A DNA stretch of 47,384 bases from Curtobacterium sp. UCD-KPL2560 (GCF_001705035.1 NZ_MCIG01000003.1:1-47384); one strand, 5' to 3'. Positions 15,114-23,724 are shown, counted from the stretch's first letter. The notes: a model not told the origin generated them from the sequence alone. Numbers and translations are program-made.

Positions 15114-16316
15114 ATGGACCGGACCGGACCCTGGCTGCGCGCGGCGGAGGGCGCGATGCTGCTCGGACCCGACGGCGTCCCCGCGCCGACCGTCTTCGCC
15201 GAGATGAGCGCCCTCGCAGCGGCGACCGGCGCGATCAACCTCGGGCAGGGCTTCCCGGACGAGGACGGTCCCCGTGAGGTCCTCGACGCCGCCGTCGACG
15301 CCATCCGCCGAGGCGCGAACCAGTACCCGCCCGGGCGCGGTACCCCGGACCTCCGCCAGGCCGTCGCCGAGCACCAGGAGCGGTGGTACGGGCTCGAGGT
15401 CGACCCCGACCGGCAGGTGCTCGTCACCGCCGGTGCGACCGAGGCACTCGCCGCGACGCTCCTCGCGTTCGTCGAGCCCGGCGACGAGGTCGTCACCTTC
15501 GAGCCCTTCTACGACGCGTACGGCGCGCTCATCCGACTCGCCGGCGGCACGCACGTCACCGTTCCGCTGACCGCACCGGACTTCCTGCCCGACGAGACCG
15601 CCCTCCGCGCCGCCTTCTCCGACCGCACCCGTGCGGTGCTCGTGAACACGCCGCACAACCCGACCGGGCGGGTGCTCCCCCGCGAGGTCCTGCAGACCGT
15701 GGTCGACCTCGCGACCCGGCACGACGCGGTCGTCATCACGGACGAGGTGTACGAGCACCTGACCTTCCGGGTCCCGCACCTGCCGATCGCGACGCTGCCC
15801 GGAGCAGCCGAGCGCACGGTGTCGATCTCGAGTGCGGGCAAGACGTTCAACACCACCGGGTGGAAGATCGGGTGGTTGACGGCACCGGCCGACCTCGTCG
15901 AGGCGATCGTCTCGGTCAAGCAGTACCTGACCTTCGTCAACGGCGCCCCGTTCCAACCCGCGGTCGCGACGGGGCTCCGGCTGCCCGACGCGGTCTTCGC
16001 CGGCATCGCCGCCGAGCTCGCCGCGAAGCACCAGCTGCTCGCCGGCGGCCTGCGCGCGGCCGGTTTCGAGGTGCTCGAGCCCGACGGCGGGTACTTCGTC
16101 CTCGCCGACGCCGCACCGCTCGGGTTCACCGATGCCCGCGAGCTGTGTCTGCGCCTACCCGAGCTCGCCGGGGTCGTCGGCGTGCCGGTGTCCGCGTTCG
16201 TCCGGCCGGACCACGCAGCGGGGTACCGGTCCCTCGTCCGGTTCGCCTTCTGCAAGCGCCGCAGTGTGCTCGACGAGGCCGTCGCCCGGCTCGGGGCCCT
16301 CGCCGCCGCCCGCTGA
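15114..16316 (+). CDS. PLP-dependent class I/II aminotransferase
   Basis: A 400-residue fold-type I aminotransferase. Marks in order: NLGQGFPDEDGP (substrate loop), GATEAL (phosphate binding), NTPHNPTGR, VITDEVYEHL (Asp and Tyr contacting the cofactor), SSAGKTFNTTGWKIGW (Schiff-base Lys) and a C-terminal VRFAFCK (carboxylate-binding Arg). Closest in style to kynurenine/methionine/succinyldiaminopimelate aminotransferases of the DapC/YbdL group; exact substrate cannot be told. ATG at 15114 with GGAGG 7 bases upstream. It converges with the amidase gene across a 140-bp repeat-rich gap. Confidence 0.92.
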   Translation: MDRTGPWLRAAEGAMLLGPDGVPAPTVFAEMSALAAATGAINLGQGFPDEDGPREVLDAAVDAIRRGANQYPPGRGTPDLRQAVAEHQERWYGLEVDPDRQVLVTAGATEALAATLLAFVEPGDEVVTFEPFYDAYGALIRLAGGTHVTVPLTAPDFLPDETALRAAFSDRTRAVLVNTPHNPTGRVLPREVLQTVVDLATRHDAVVITDEVYEHLTFRVPHLPIATLPGAAERTVSISSAGKTFNTTGWKIGWLTAPADLVEAIVSVKQYLTFVNGAPFQPAVATGLRLPDAVFAGIAAELAAKHQLLAGGLRAAGFEVLEPDGGYFVLADAAPLGFTDARELCLRLPELAGVVGVPVSAFVRPDHAAGYRSLVRFAFCKRRSVLDEAVARLGALAAAR

Positions 16317-16456
16317 ACAGGCAGCGGCCTACGGCCTGCGGCCTGCGGGCAGTCGGCAACGGGCAGCCGACAGCCGCCCGCGTTCAACAGCCAGCGGCCT
16401 ACGGCCTGAGGTCAGTCAGCAGCGGGCAGCGGCCAGCGGGCGTCAGCAGGCGGCCC
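16317..16456. repeat. Direct and nested repeats between convergent genes
   Basis: The 17-mer CAGCGGCCTACGGCCTG occurs at 16322-16338 and 16392-16408. Between and after these, shorter GCAGCGG/GGCAGC words recur. The palindromic GGCCTACGGCC cores could form small hairpins. No T tract. The stretch lies between the convergent aminotransferase and amidase stops and may serve as terminator; otherwise I see nothing coding. Confidence 0.6.
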
Positions 16457-17359
16457 TCAACCCCGCGGCACCACGTCGTAGCGGCGGAGTCCGAGTGACG
16501 GGTTGACGGCCCGCACGGACGCCGTCGTGGCGGTGTCGACGGTCGCCACGAGCACCCCCGGCACGGCGCCGGCGGCCGCCACCGCGACCCCGGACGGGTC
16601 GAGCACCACCGAGCCGCCGATGCCGACGGGAGGCGTCTGCCCGACGCCGACGACCCAGACGGTGTTCTCGACTGCGCGGGCGGTGAGCAGTGTGCGCCAG
16701 TGGTGCTCCTTGCCGGGGCCGCGCACCCACTCGGCGGGCACGAGGACGACGTCCGCAGCGCCGGACTCCTCGGCGGCCAGGCGGCGCGTGACCTCGGGGA
16801 AGCGCAGGTCGTAGCAGGTCTCGAGGCCGACCCGCACGCCTGCGATCGTGAAGACGGGCAGCTGGTCGGTGTCCCCGGCCTCGATCCGGTCCGACTCCCG
16901 CGAGCCGAACGCGTCGTACAGGTGCACCTTCCGGTAGACCGCGGCGACCGACCCGTCCGGCAGCACGGCGACGAGCGTGTTCCGGAACCGCCGGGCCACC
17001 GCGAGCCCGTTCACGTCCGCGAGCCCGATCGCGGACGTGTCCGCGTCGGCCTCGGTGCCCCCGACCCCGGTCGGGTCGTCGGCAGAACCGACGGCCTCTG
17101 CCACACCGACCACGAGCGCGATGCCCGTCGTCCGGGCGATCTCCCGCAGGCCGGACACGAACGGACCGTCGAGCGGCTCCGCGCTCGCCACGAACCGGTC
17201 GTCGATCTCCGCCGTGAAGTACGACGTGTACTCGGGCGTGACCAGCAGGTCCGCGCCGCGGGCAGCGGCGTCCTCGGCGGCGGTACGGACGGTCGCGAGG
17301 TTCGCTACCGGGTCGTCGACCGGGGCGAACTGCGCGGCGGCGATCGTCAGGGTTGCCAT
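16457..17359 (-). CDS. Nitrilase-superfamily carbon-nitrogen hydrolase
   Basis: A 300-residue amidase with the complete catalytic triad E43 (TPEYTSYF), K144 (YRKVHLYD) and C182 (LETCYDLRFPE). The CYDLRFPE context is that of the Nit1/deaminated-glutathione amidase and omega-amidase group, which hydrolyse small amides; cytosolic. The ATG at 17359 is chosen because a TACGCT -10 lies 6 bases upstream. The frame stays open through a Leu/Gly/Phe low-complexity run to 17575, which I exclude. Confidence 0.92.
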   Translation of the reverse strand: MATLTIAAAQFAPVDDPVANLATVRTAAEDAAARGADLLVTPEYTSYFTAEIDDRFVASAEPLDGPFVSGLREIARTTGIALVVGVAEAVGSADDPTGVGGTEADADTSAIGLADVNGLAVARRFRNTLVAVLPDGSVAAVYRKVHLYDAFGSRESDRIEAGDTDQLPVFTIAGVRVGLETCYDLRFPEVTRRLAAEESGAADVVLVPAEWVRGPGKEHHWRTLLTARAVENTVWVVGVGQTPPVGIGGSVVLDPSGVAVAAAGAVPGVLVATVDTATTASVRAVNPSLGLRRYDVVPRG

Positions 17360-17365
17360 CCGCCG

Positions 17366-17371
17366 AGCGTA
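17366..17371 (-). promoter_or_regulatory. -10 hexamer TACGCT for leaderless amidase gene
   Basis: On the minus strand TACGCT is followed by 6 bases and the ATG at 17359. Confidence 0.6.
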
Positions 17372-17383
17372 GCGACCCCCACC

Positions 17384-17495
17384 GATGCCGAACCCGAGCC
17401 GCAGCCGCAGCCGCAGCCCGAACCCGAACCCGAACCCGAACCGCAGCCCCAACCCGAACCCGAACCGCAGCCCGAACCAGAGCCGGAGCCAGCCG
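17384..17495. repeat. Hexanucleotide tract (CCCGAA / CCGCAG)
   Basis: About 110 bases of tandem 6-mers, mostly CCCGAA interspersed with CCGCAG. It lies between the amidase promoter and the tRNA terminator. In one plus frame it would encode Pro-Glu/Pro-Gln repeats, but no gene signals surround that frame. Confidence 0.85.
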
Positions 17496-17541
17496 GGTCC
17501 CGACACGACCCGAGGCCGACCGGACGGGACCGGAGAACGAC

Positions 17542-17573
17542 GAAGGCCCCGGTCCGACTGGACCGGGGCCTTC
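17542..17573 (-). terminator. Terminator downstream of tRNA-fMet
   Basis: Perfect 14-bp arms (17542-17555 and 17560-17573) with a 4-base loop GACT; the core is GGCCCCGGTCC. It is 10 bases past the tRNA 3' end in the tRNA's direction. Confidence 0.85.
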
Positions 17574-17583
17574 ATGTGACGCT

Positions 17584-17660
17584 TGGTTGCGGGGGCAGGA
17601 TTTGAACCTACGACCTCTGGGTTATGAGCCCAGCGAGCTACCGAACTGCTCCACCCCGCG
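17584..17660 (-). tRNA. Initiator tRNA-fMet (CAT anticodon)
   Basis: On the minus strand the gene reads CGCGGGGTGGAGCAG at its 5' end and ends GCAACCA. Its anticodon loop is CTCATAA with a stem of three G-C pairs (GGG/CCC). The first base C faces A at position 72, leaving the unpaired end typical of bacterial initiator tRNAs. The T arm is GTAGGTTCAAATCC. CCA is encoded; total 77 bases, the same as E. coli tRNA-fMet. A well-formed terminator follows and a TTGTGC-17-TAGGCT promoter precedes it. Confidence 0.97.
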
Positions 17661-17671
17661 GCACGTTGAAC

Positions 17672-17700
17672 AGCCTACACAGGCCCGTGGCGGGGCACAA
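17672..17700 (-). promoter_or_regulatory. tRNA-fMet promoter (TTGTGC, 17-bp spacer, TAGGCT)
   Basis: On the minus strand TTGTGC (17700-17695) and TAGGCT (17677-17672) are separated by 17 bases, the clearest two-box promoter in the window. The -10 is 11 bases from the mature 5' end of the tRNA. The -35 box lies in one arm of the neighbouring hairpin at 17685-17719. Confidence 0.7.
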
Positions 17701-17719
17701 ATCGTGTGCCCCGCCACGG
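17685..17719 (-). terminator. Terminator hairpin of the UPF0182 gene
   Basis: Perfect 15-bp arms (17685-17699 and 17705-17719) around the loop AATCG. It begins four bases after the UPF0182 stop at 17724 and overlaps the -35 box and spacer of the tRNA promoter. Confidence 0.85.
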
Positions 17720-17723
17720 CGTG

Positions 17724-20700
17724 TCACCCGGCGTTCTCGGCTGCGGTGGCCGCTTCGATCGCGGTCTGCAGGCGCTGGTCGGCCTCCGCCGCGGCGACGA
17801 GATCGTTGCGCGCGTACGCCTCCCGCCGGTCCTGGAGCGCCGCCTTCGCGTCCGCCAGTGCCTGCTGCAGCGTGGAGTTGCCCGAGGTGCCGGACCCACC
17901 GGTCGCACCCGAGCCCCCGGTCGCGCCGGACCCGGCACCGGTGCCCCCGCCGGTGCTGCCGCTGTCGCCGCCCTGGTCGGAGCCGGTGTCCGTGGAGCCG
18001 GTGTCGGACGACCCCGAACCGGCTGCGCCCTGGTCGCCGGCGGCCGCACCCGAGTTGCCACCGAACAGGCTGTTCAGGGCCTCGTCGAGGGTGTCCTCGA
18101 ACGCGATCTTGTCGCCGAAGGCCACGAGCACCTTCTGCAGCAGCGGGTACGAGCCGCTCGACGTCGACTGCACGTACACGGGCTGCACGTACAGGAAGCC
18201 GCCACCGACCGGGAGCGTGAGCAGGTTGCCCTGCTTCACGGTCGAGTTGCCCCGCTTCAGGATGTTCAGCTCCTGCGACACCGTGGTGTCACCGTTGAAC
18301 AGGCTCTGCACCTGCGCCGGACCGGGGATGTTGTCGGTCTTCGGCATCGTCAGGAGCGTGAGCTTGCCGTAGTTGGCACCCTTCTCGCCCTTGCCCGCAC
18401 CACCCGCGTCGGAGTCCACCGCCAGGTACCCGGTCAGCACGTTGCGGTTGTTCGACCCCGCCGACTGCTGCGGGATGTAGGTCGTGTACAGCGAGTAGGC
18501 CGTGTCCTGCCCGGGCACCTTCATCGTCAGGTAGTACGGGTCCTGCAGGTTGCCCCGCGAGGCGGTCGTCTGCGTGCCCAGCGCGTTGGTGGTCGTCTGC
18601 TGCGTGTCCGCCGTGTCGTTCTCGGTCGTCCCCGAGGTGGTCTCCTGCGGGGTGTTCCACGCGTCGTCGCCCGAGTAGAACGAGTTGGCGTTCGTGACGT
18701 GGTACGTGCCGAGGATCGACCGCTGCACCTTGAACAGGTCGGTCGGGTACCGCACGTGGTCGAGCAGCTCGGCGCTCATCTGCGACACCGGCTCCATCGA
18801 CGTCGGGAAGATCTTCTGCCACGTCTTGAGCACCGGGTCGGAGGTGTCCCACGCGTAGAGCGTCACCTTGCCCGTGTACGCGTCGACGGTGGCCTTCACC
18901 GAGTTCCGGATGTAGTTCACCTGGTCGGTCCGGAACGCGGACGACTCGGTGCCGTTGATGCTGTCGGACAGGCTCTGGCTCTGCGAGTACGGGTAGGCGT
19001 CGCTCGTGGTGTACCCGTCGACGACCCACTGGATGCGGTGGTCCACGATCGCCGGGTAGGCGTCGCTGTCGAGCGTCAGGTACGGGGCGACCTTCTGCAC
19101 GCGCTGGATCGGGTCACGGTCGTACAGGATCTGCGAGTCCTTGTTCACCGCGTTCGACAGCAGGATCTGCTCCGACTGGAACTTCGCCGCGTAGACCAGG
19201 CGGTTGAAGAAGTTCCCGAGGCTCGGGCCGCCCTCGCCGCTGTACGTCGTCGTGGCGTTGCCGCCGTTGTCGTCGTCGGACCCGGACGGGTAGTCGAGCT
19301 CGACGTTCTTCGAGCCCTTCGGGCCACCGACGATCGAGTACGGCGGCGAGGTCTCGCCGAAGTACACGCGCTCCTGGTAGTCCCCGAGCGCGCCGTTCGA
19401 GGGGATGCCCGACTCGAGGAAGACCGGCTTGCCGTCGCTCGCGCGCTGGTTGCCGTAGGCCGCGGTGACGCCGAAGCCGTGCGTGTAGACGAACGTGCGG
19501 TTGTACTGCGTGTTCGCCTGCGCGCTGAGGCCGTCGAGGTCGATGTCGCGCACCGCGATCACGGTGTCCTCGGTCTGGCCCTTGACGTCGTAGCGGTCGA
19601 CGTCCAGCTCCTTCGGGAACTGGTAGTACTGCCGGTACTGCTGCAGCTGGCTGAACGTGTCGGACACGATCTTCGGGTCGATCAGGCGGATGTTCGCCGT
19701 GGTCTGGGCGTCCTGCGCGAGGGCGCCGGAGCTCGCCTCGGTCGTGGCGTCGTAGTTCTGCTCCTGCACGTCGGAGACGTCGTAGGCATCGCGTGTCGCC
19801 TTGATGTTCCGCTCGATGTACGCCGACTCGAAGGTCCGCTCGGAGGGCTTCACCTGCAGTCGCTGGACGACCCAGGGGTAGATGCCGCCGATGACGATCG
19901 CGGCGACGAGGAGCAGACCGGTGCCGACGACGGAGATCCGCCAGCGACCGATGACCGCGGTGACGATGAACAGGACCGCGACGATCGCCGCGATGCCGGC
20001 CATGATCTCGCGACCGGGGATCACCGCGTTGACGTCGGTGTACTGCGCACCCGTGATGAGCGGGTTGTCCTTCGTCAGCGCCGCGTACTGGTCGAGCCAC
20101 AGGCTCACGGCCTGCAGCGCGACGTAGACCGCCGCGGTGACGGCGAGCTGGATGCGCGCAGCGCGGGAGATCCGGACCTCGCGGCCACCGAAGCGGAGCG
20201 CACCGTAGAGGTAGCTGGCGGCGAGCGCCGCGATGCCCGCGATGAGCACGACCGCGGACGAGTACGCGACGACGGAGCGCCAGAACGGCAGCTCGAACAC
20301 GTAGAAGCCGATGTCCAGCCCGAACTGCGGGTCGGTCTTGCCGAACGGCGTCCGGTTGAAGTACTCGAGGACCATGCTCCACCGGCCCGCGGTCGAGAGC
20401 CCGGCGAAGACGCCGAGGACCGCCGGGATGCCGATCATCACGGCACGGCGCAGCGGTTCGATGACCTGCTGGTAGCGGTCGAGCTGCGAGTTGAGCTTCG
20501 CGTAGACCGGCCGGAACCGGAAGGCCAGCGCGATGCTCACGTACACCGGGATCGCCATGCCGAAGAACCCGGCGACGAACATGGACGACCCCGCGATCCA
20601 GCGCGTGGTGAGGACCTGCTGGAAGCCGAGCTGCGCGAACCACGCGTAGTCGGTGTACAGGCTGGCGAAGATGAAGAAGCCGATCACCAGTGCGGCCAGC

Positions 20701-20783
20701 ACGATGATCGTGACCACGATCGGGACCCGCGGCGATCGCCGCCCCGAGGGAGAAGGGCCCGAGGTGGACGAGGTTGTCGTCAC
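17724..20783 (-). CDS. UPF0182 family large membrane protein
   Basis: A 1019-residue protein. About seven membrane segments fill the first ~330 residues, beginning with IVVTIIVLAALVIGFFIFASL and followed by the family motif YTDYAWFAQLGF. A large extracellular region then follows (about 340-900). The tail holds a Gly/Ser/Thr-rich linker (GSGATGGSGATGG) and a final helix. This is the UPF0182 layout of actinobacteria and cyanobacteria; function unknown. GTG at 20783 with GGAG about 9 bases upstream. It matches the Rv3193c position in the mycobacterial order, next to the PDZ protease. Confidence 0.95.
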   Translation of the reverse strand: MTTTSSTSGPSPSGRRSPRVPIVVTIIVLAALVIGFFIFASLYTDYAWFAQLGFQQVLTTRWIAGSSMFVAGFFGMAIPVYVSIALAFRFRPVYAKLNSQLDRYQQVIEPLRRAVMIGIPAVLGVFAGLSTAGRWSMVLEYFNRTPFGKTDPQFGLDIGFYVFELPFWRSVVAYSSAVVLIAGIAALAASYLYGALRFGGREVRISRAARIQLAVTAAVYVALQAVSLWLDQYAALTKDNPLITGAQYTDVNAVIPGREIMAGIAAIVAVLFIVTAVIGRWRISVVGTGLLLVAAIVIGGIYPWVVQRLQVKPSERTFESAYIERNIKATRDAYDVSDVQEQNYDATTEASSGALAQDAQTTANIRLIDPKIVSDTFSQLQQYRQYYQFPKELDVDRYDVKGQTEDTVIAVRDIDLDGLSAQANTQYNRTFVYTHGFGVTAAYGNQRASDGKPVFLESGIPSNGALGDYQERVYFGETSPPYSIVGGPKGSKNVELDYPSGSDDDNGGNATTTYSGEGGPSLGNFFNRLVYAAKFQSEQILLSNAVNKDSQILYDRDPIQRVQKVAPYLTLDSDAYPAIVDHRIQWVVDGYTTSDAYPYSQSQSLSDSINGTESSAFRTDQVNYIRNSVKATVDAYTGKVTLYAWDTSDPVLKTWQKIFPTSMEPVSQMSAELLDHVRYPTDLFKVQRSILGTYHVTNANSFYSGDDAWNTPQETTSGTTENDTADTQQTTTNALGTQTTASRGNLQDPYYLTMKVPGQDTAYSLYTTYIPQQSAGSNNRNVLTGYLAVDSDAGGAGKGEKGANYGKLTLLTMPKTDNIPGPAQVQSLFNGDTTVSQELNILKRGNSTVKQGNLLTLPVGGGFLYVQPVYVQSTSSGSYPLLQKVLVAFGDKIAFEDTLDEALNSLFGGNSGAAAGDQGAAGSGSSDTGSTDTGSDQGGDSGSTGGGTGAGSGATGGSGATGGSGTSGNSTLQQALADAKAALQDRREAYARNDLVAAAEADQRLQTAIEAATAAENAG

Positions 20784-20843
20784 TTGATGTGCTCCAGACG
20801 TGTCGGACCGGCGGGCCCGGCGCGGCGGGCCGTCAGTGCGTCG

Positions 20844-20849
20844 ATCCTA
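20844..20849 (-). promoter_or_regulatory. Candidate -10 TAGGAT for UPF0182 gene
   Basis: TAGGAT on the minus strand with a GTTTCA-like -35 about 17 bases upstream, overlapping a small ACAGT-GAA-ACTGT palindrome (20863-20875). Leader about 55 bases. Confidence 0.45.
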
Positions 20850-20891
20850 TTGGTCCCTGCCGACAGTGAAACTGTGCGGGGACTCAGGAAC

Positions 20892-20940
20892 GTGCACCGC
20901 GCCTCCCGTCCGGTTCCGGTGACGGCCTGGAGGCGCGACC
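20892..20940. repeat. Palindromic element of the GGAGGCGCGG family
   Basis: Arms CGCGCCTCC (20898-20906) and GGAGGCGCG (20929-20937) in reversed order, flanked by GTGCACCG and CCGTCCGG. Lies between the PDZ protease stop and the UPF0182 promoter. Confidence 0.65.
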
Positions 20941-20952
20941 CGGCCCGCCGGG

Positions 20953-20979
20953 GCCGGCCACGTCGCCGACGTGGCCGGC
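20953..20979 (-). terminator. Terminator hairpin of the PDZ protease gene
   Basis: Perfect 12-bp arms GCCGGCCACGTC / GACGTGGCCGGC around the loop GCC. A second small hairpin (20981-20986 / 20992-20997) lies between it and the stop at 20999. Confidence 0.75.
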
Positions 20980-20998
20980 TGCGACCCCCGCGGTCGCG

Positions 20999-22108
20999 TC
21001 AGGATCCGCAGCGCGCGAGTCCGGCGGTGCTCTTCCCGGCGGCGATCGTCTGCAGGTCGGTGACGGCCTGGTCGAGCGTCGCGACCTTGTACACGTCCAG
21101 CCCGTCGGGGACGTGGCCGACGACCTCGCCGCAGTTGTCGGCCGGCGCGAGGAAGACCGTCGCTCCAGCCGCCTTCGCGCCGTACAGCTTCTGTCGGATG
21201 CCGCCGATCGGACCGACCTGCCCGTCGGCGGTGATCGTGCCGGTGCCCGCGACGTGCTTGCCGCCGTTGAGCTCGCCGGGTGTGATCTCGTCGATGATCC
21301 CGAGCGCGAACATCATGCCGGCGGACGGCCCACCGACGTCCTGCAGCGCGATCTCCACCTCGAACGGGAAGTCGTACCGCTCGGTCACGCCGACCCCGAG
21401 GAGCGCGGTGCCCTGCTCTTCGCGCGGGGTGACCCGCAGCTGCTCCGAGGTGCCGTCGCGGTCCACGGTGACCGTGGCCGGCGAGGACGTGCCGTGCTCG
21501 GCGACGGCCTTCCGCAGGCTGCCGGCGTCGACGTTCGTCGTGAGCTGCGTGCCGTCGAAGGCGGTGATCACGTCGCCCTTGCGGATGACGCCGTCCGCTG
21601 CCGAGCCCTCCTGCACGGAACCGACCTCGAGCTTCGTCGGGAGGTCGTACCCCTGGTGGACGAGGGCGGCGGCCACCGCGGACTGCTGGGACGACTGCAT
21701 GTCCGCGGCGTCCTGTTCGTTCACCTGCTGGGTCGTGGTGCCCTCGGGGTAGATGGCGCTCGCGGGGATGACGGCCTCGGAGCGCGAGAACAGCGCCCGG
21801 ATGACGCTCGTCCAGGACGGCCGGTTCGTGGCGTCGCCCTGGATGCCCACGGTGAGCATGTCGAGTGCACCCGCAGTGTCGTAGGTCTTCGTGCCCCTGA
21901 TCTGGATGAGTTCGACGTCCTTCGCGTCCTTGCCCGTGCCCTGCCGCTGCGTACCGATGGTGTTGTAGACCGGCCCGGGGACCTCGATCAGGTACGGGCT
22001 CGGCAGGAAGCTCGCCAGGAGCCCGAGCACCACGGCACCGATCACGAAGGCCCAGCCGACCGTGCGGGAACGGGAGCGGCGACGGGGGGCCGGGGCGAAG
22101 AGGGTCAC
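20999..22108 (-). CDS. Lon-like (S16) secreted PDZ protease, YlbL-type
   Basis: A 369-residue membrane-anchored protease. One N-terminal membrane segment (about 18-36) precedes the family motif SPYLIEVPGPVYN. A PDZ domain spans about 155-225, and a Lon-type catalytic domain about 230-345. The Ser-Lys dyad is S262 (GGPSAGMM) and most likely K307 (GGIRQKLYGAK). It is extracellular and probably cleaves exported or membrane proteins. GTG at 22108 with GAAGGA about 7 bases upstream. Its position between UPF0182 and the divergent metalloprotease matches Rv3194c. Confidence 0.94.
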   Translation of the reverse strand: MTLFAPAPRRRSRSRTVGWAFVIGAVVLGLLASFLPSPYLIEVPGPVYNTIGTQRQGTGKDAKDVELIQIRGTKTYDTAGALDMLTVGIQGDATNRPSWTSVIRALFSRSEAVIPASAIYPEGTTTQQVNEQDAADMQSSQQSAVAAALVHQGYDLPTKLEVGSVQEGSAADGVIRKGDVITAFDGTQLTTNVDAGSLRKAVAEHGTSSPATVTVDRDGTSEQLRVTPREEQGTALLGVGVTERYDFPFEVEIALQDVGGPSAGMMFALGIIDEITPGELNGGKHVAGTGTITADGQVGPIGGIRQKLYGAKAAGATVFLAPADNCGEVVGHVPDGLDVYKVATLDQAVTDLQTIAAGKSTAGLARCGS

Positions 22109-22259
22109 GGACGTCCTTCCAGGGGCGGTGCGCGCGTCCGGGGCGGTGGGCCGCCACCGGGGGCGGGACCGGCGCTCGAGCGCGGGGCTGTTCGCCCTCG
22201 GCGCAGCGCTCCGGGCGTCCCCACGGGGGCGTCCCAGGCGCGGTCCCGTGAGCAGCGAT

Positions 22260-22265
22260 TAGCGT
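22260..22265 (+). promoter_or_regulatory. -10 hexamer TAGCGT for leaderless metalloprotease gene
   Basis: TAGCGT ends 7 bases before the ATG at 22273. The same bases read TACGCT on the minus strand (22266-22261), so the site could also serve the divergent PDZ gene. Confidence 0.6.
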
Positions 22266-22272
22266 AGTCGGC

Positions 22273-23676
22273 ATGCCTGATCAACCGCAGCCGGGGCCGG
22301 ACGACGACTTCCAGGAGATGCTGCGCAAGCTGCTCTCCGGAGAGGGCCAGATCGACCCGTCGCAGCTCGCCGGCGCGGCCGGGCTCCCGAACGACCCCGC
22401 GTTCGTCGCGAACCTGATGAGCCAGCTGCAGCGCGCGGCGCAGTCGGGCGGTGACGGCATCGACTTCTCGGTCGCGGCCGAACGCGCGACCGCGATCGCC
22501 CGCGACGGTGGGCACGCCGTCGACCCGGCCACCGCGCACGCGACCGACCAGGCGTTCCAGGTGGCCGCGCTGTGGCTCGACGAGGCCACCACCGTGCCCG
22601 AACTCACGGCCACGCCGAGCACCTTCACGCGTGAGCAGTGGGCGAAGGCGACGACGCCGGTGTGGGCGCAGATCGCCGAACCGGTCGCACTGAGCATCTC
22701 GAACGCGCTGACCGAGGCGATCGAGCAGCGGGCGCCCGAGGAGCTCAAGGCGATGCTCGGCGACGTCTCGAAGGCGATGCGCGGCGTCGGCGGTGCACTG
22801 TTCGCGATCCAGCTCGGACAGGTCGTCGGGCAGTTGTCGAAGGAGGTCGTCTCCGGCGGCGACGTCGGTGTGCCGCTCCTCGACGAGCAGGTCGCCGCGC
22901 TGGTGCCGCAGAACGTCGCCGAGTTCGCGGAGGGCCTCGACGTCCCCGAGGACGAGGTCCGCATCTACCTGGCGGTCCGTGAGCTCGCCCACGCGCGGCT
23001 GTTCCGCTCCGCACGCTGGCTGCGGCTGCACATCATCTCGTCGATCACGGACTACGCGCGGGGCATCCACATCCCGTTCGACCGGGTCGAGGAGCTCGCG
23101 TCGGAGATCGACCCGACGAACCAGGAGCAGCTGCGGGACGCCCTCGCGTCCGGCGCGCTCATCCCGCCGCGGACCGCGGAACAGGAGGCCGCCCTCGGAC
23201 GCCTCGAGACGATGCTCGCGCTCGTCGAGGGCTGGGTCGACACCGTGACCGCCGCCGCCACCGTGCGCCTGCCGAAGTCCGACGCCATCGCCGAGATGGT
23301 CCGCCGTCGCCGTGCCGCCGGCGGGCCCGCCGAGTCCGCGTTCGCGACACTGGTCGGGCTCGAGCTGCGCCCCCGTCGCCTCCGCGAGGCCGCGGCGCTG
23401 TGGCAGCGCGTGACCGACGAGCTCGGCGCCGAGGACCGCGACGCCCTCTGGGCACACTTCGACGCCGTCCCGACCTCGGAGGACGTCGACGACCCGGAGG
23501 CGTTCGTGCTCCGGCTCCGCAACCCCGGGCACTCGGCCGAGGACGACGCGTTCGACAAGGCACTCGCCGACCTGCTCGCCGACTCCACGGGCGACCGTCC
23601 GCACGAGGACGAGCAGGGCGGCGTCGAGGACCCGGACGGCCCCTCGACCCCCGGGGACCCCGACTCCTCCCGCTGA
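22273..23676 (+). CDS. Zinc-dependent metalloprotease family protein (DUF2342)
   Basis: A 467-residue protein of the actinobacterial DUF2342 / zincin_2 family. The N-terminal third is helical. The conserved block IYLAVRELAHARLFRSARWL holds the E-x2-H zincin-like motif, followed by the DRVEELASEIDPTNQEQL segment typical of the family. The C terminus is an acidic, Pro/Gly-rich tail. No signal peptide, so probably cytosolic. Family members are annotated as putative hydrolases without a proven substrate. Leaderless start at 22273. Divergent from the PDZ protease, as Rv3195 is from Rv3194c. Confidence 0.9.
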   Translation: MPDQPQPGPDDDFQEMLRKLLSGEGQIDPSQLAGAAGLPNDPAFVANLMSQLQRAAQSGGDGIDFSVAAERATAIARDGGHAVDPATAHATDQAFQVAALWLDEATTVPELTATPSTFTREQWAKATTPVWAQIAEPVALSISNALTEAIEQRAPEELKAMLGDVSKAMRGVGGALFAIQLGQVVGQLSKEVVSGGDVGVPLLDEQVAALVPQNVAEFAEGLDVPEDEVRIYLAVRELAHARLFRSARWLRLHIISSITDYARGIHIPFDRVEELASEIDPTNQEQLRDALASGALIPPRTAEQEAALGRLETMLALVEGWVDTVTAAATVRLPKSDAIAEMVRRRRAAGGPAESAFATLVGLELRPRRLREAAALWQRVTDELGAEDRDALWAHFDAVPTSEDVDDPEAFVLRLRNPGHSAEDDAFDKALADLLADSTGDRPHEDEQGGVEDPDGPSTPGDPDSSR

Positions 23677-23689
23677 GTTCTCCACAGAT

Positions 23690-23724
23690 CCGGACCCGCC
23701 GCCCCACCCGGGCGGCGGGTCCGG
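23690..23724 (+). terminator. GC hairpin between metalloprotease and E1-like gene
   Basis: Perfect 15-bp arms (23690-23704 and 23710-23724) around CACCC, 13 bases after the metalloprotease stop. It ends just before the CAGCGT -10-like hexamer of the next gene. No T tract. Confidence 0.7.

Noticed and set aside
17360-17575. N-terminal extension of the amidase (Leu/Gly/Phe-rich)
   Set aside because: It is the translation of a hexamer repeat and includes the tRNA terminator; the leaderless start at 17359 places the first strand correctly.
16700-17605. Plus-strand frame with a Pro-Glu/Pro-Gln repeat tail
   Set aside because: Antisense shadow of the amidase gene joined to the hexamer tract; no start signals and no recognisable domain.
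18072-20783. Secreted protease annotation for the UPF0182 protein
   Set aside because: No catalytic motif is visible; only the UPF0182 family layout can be supported.
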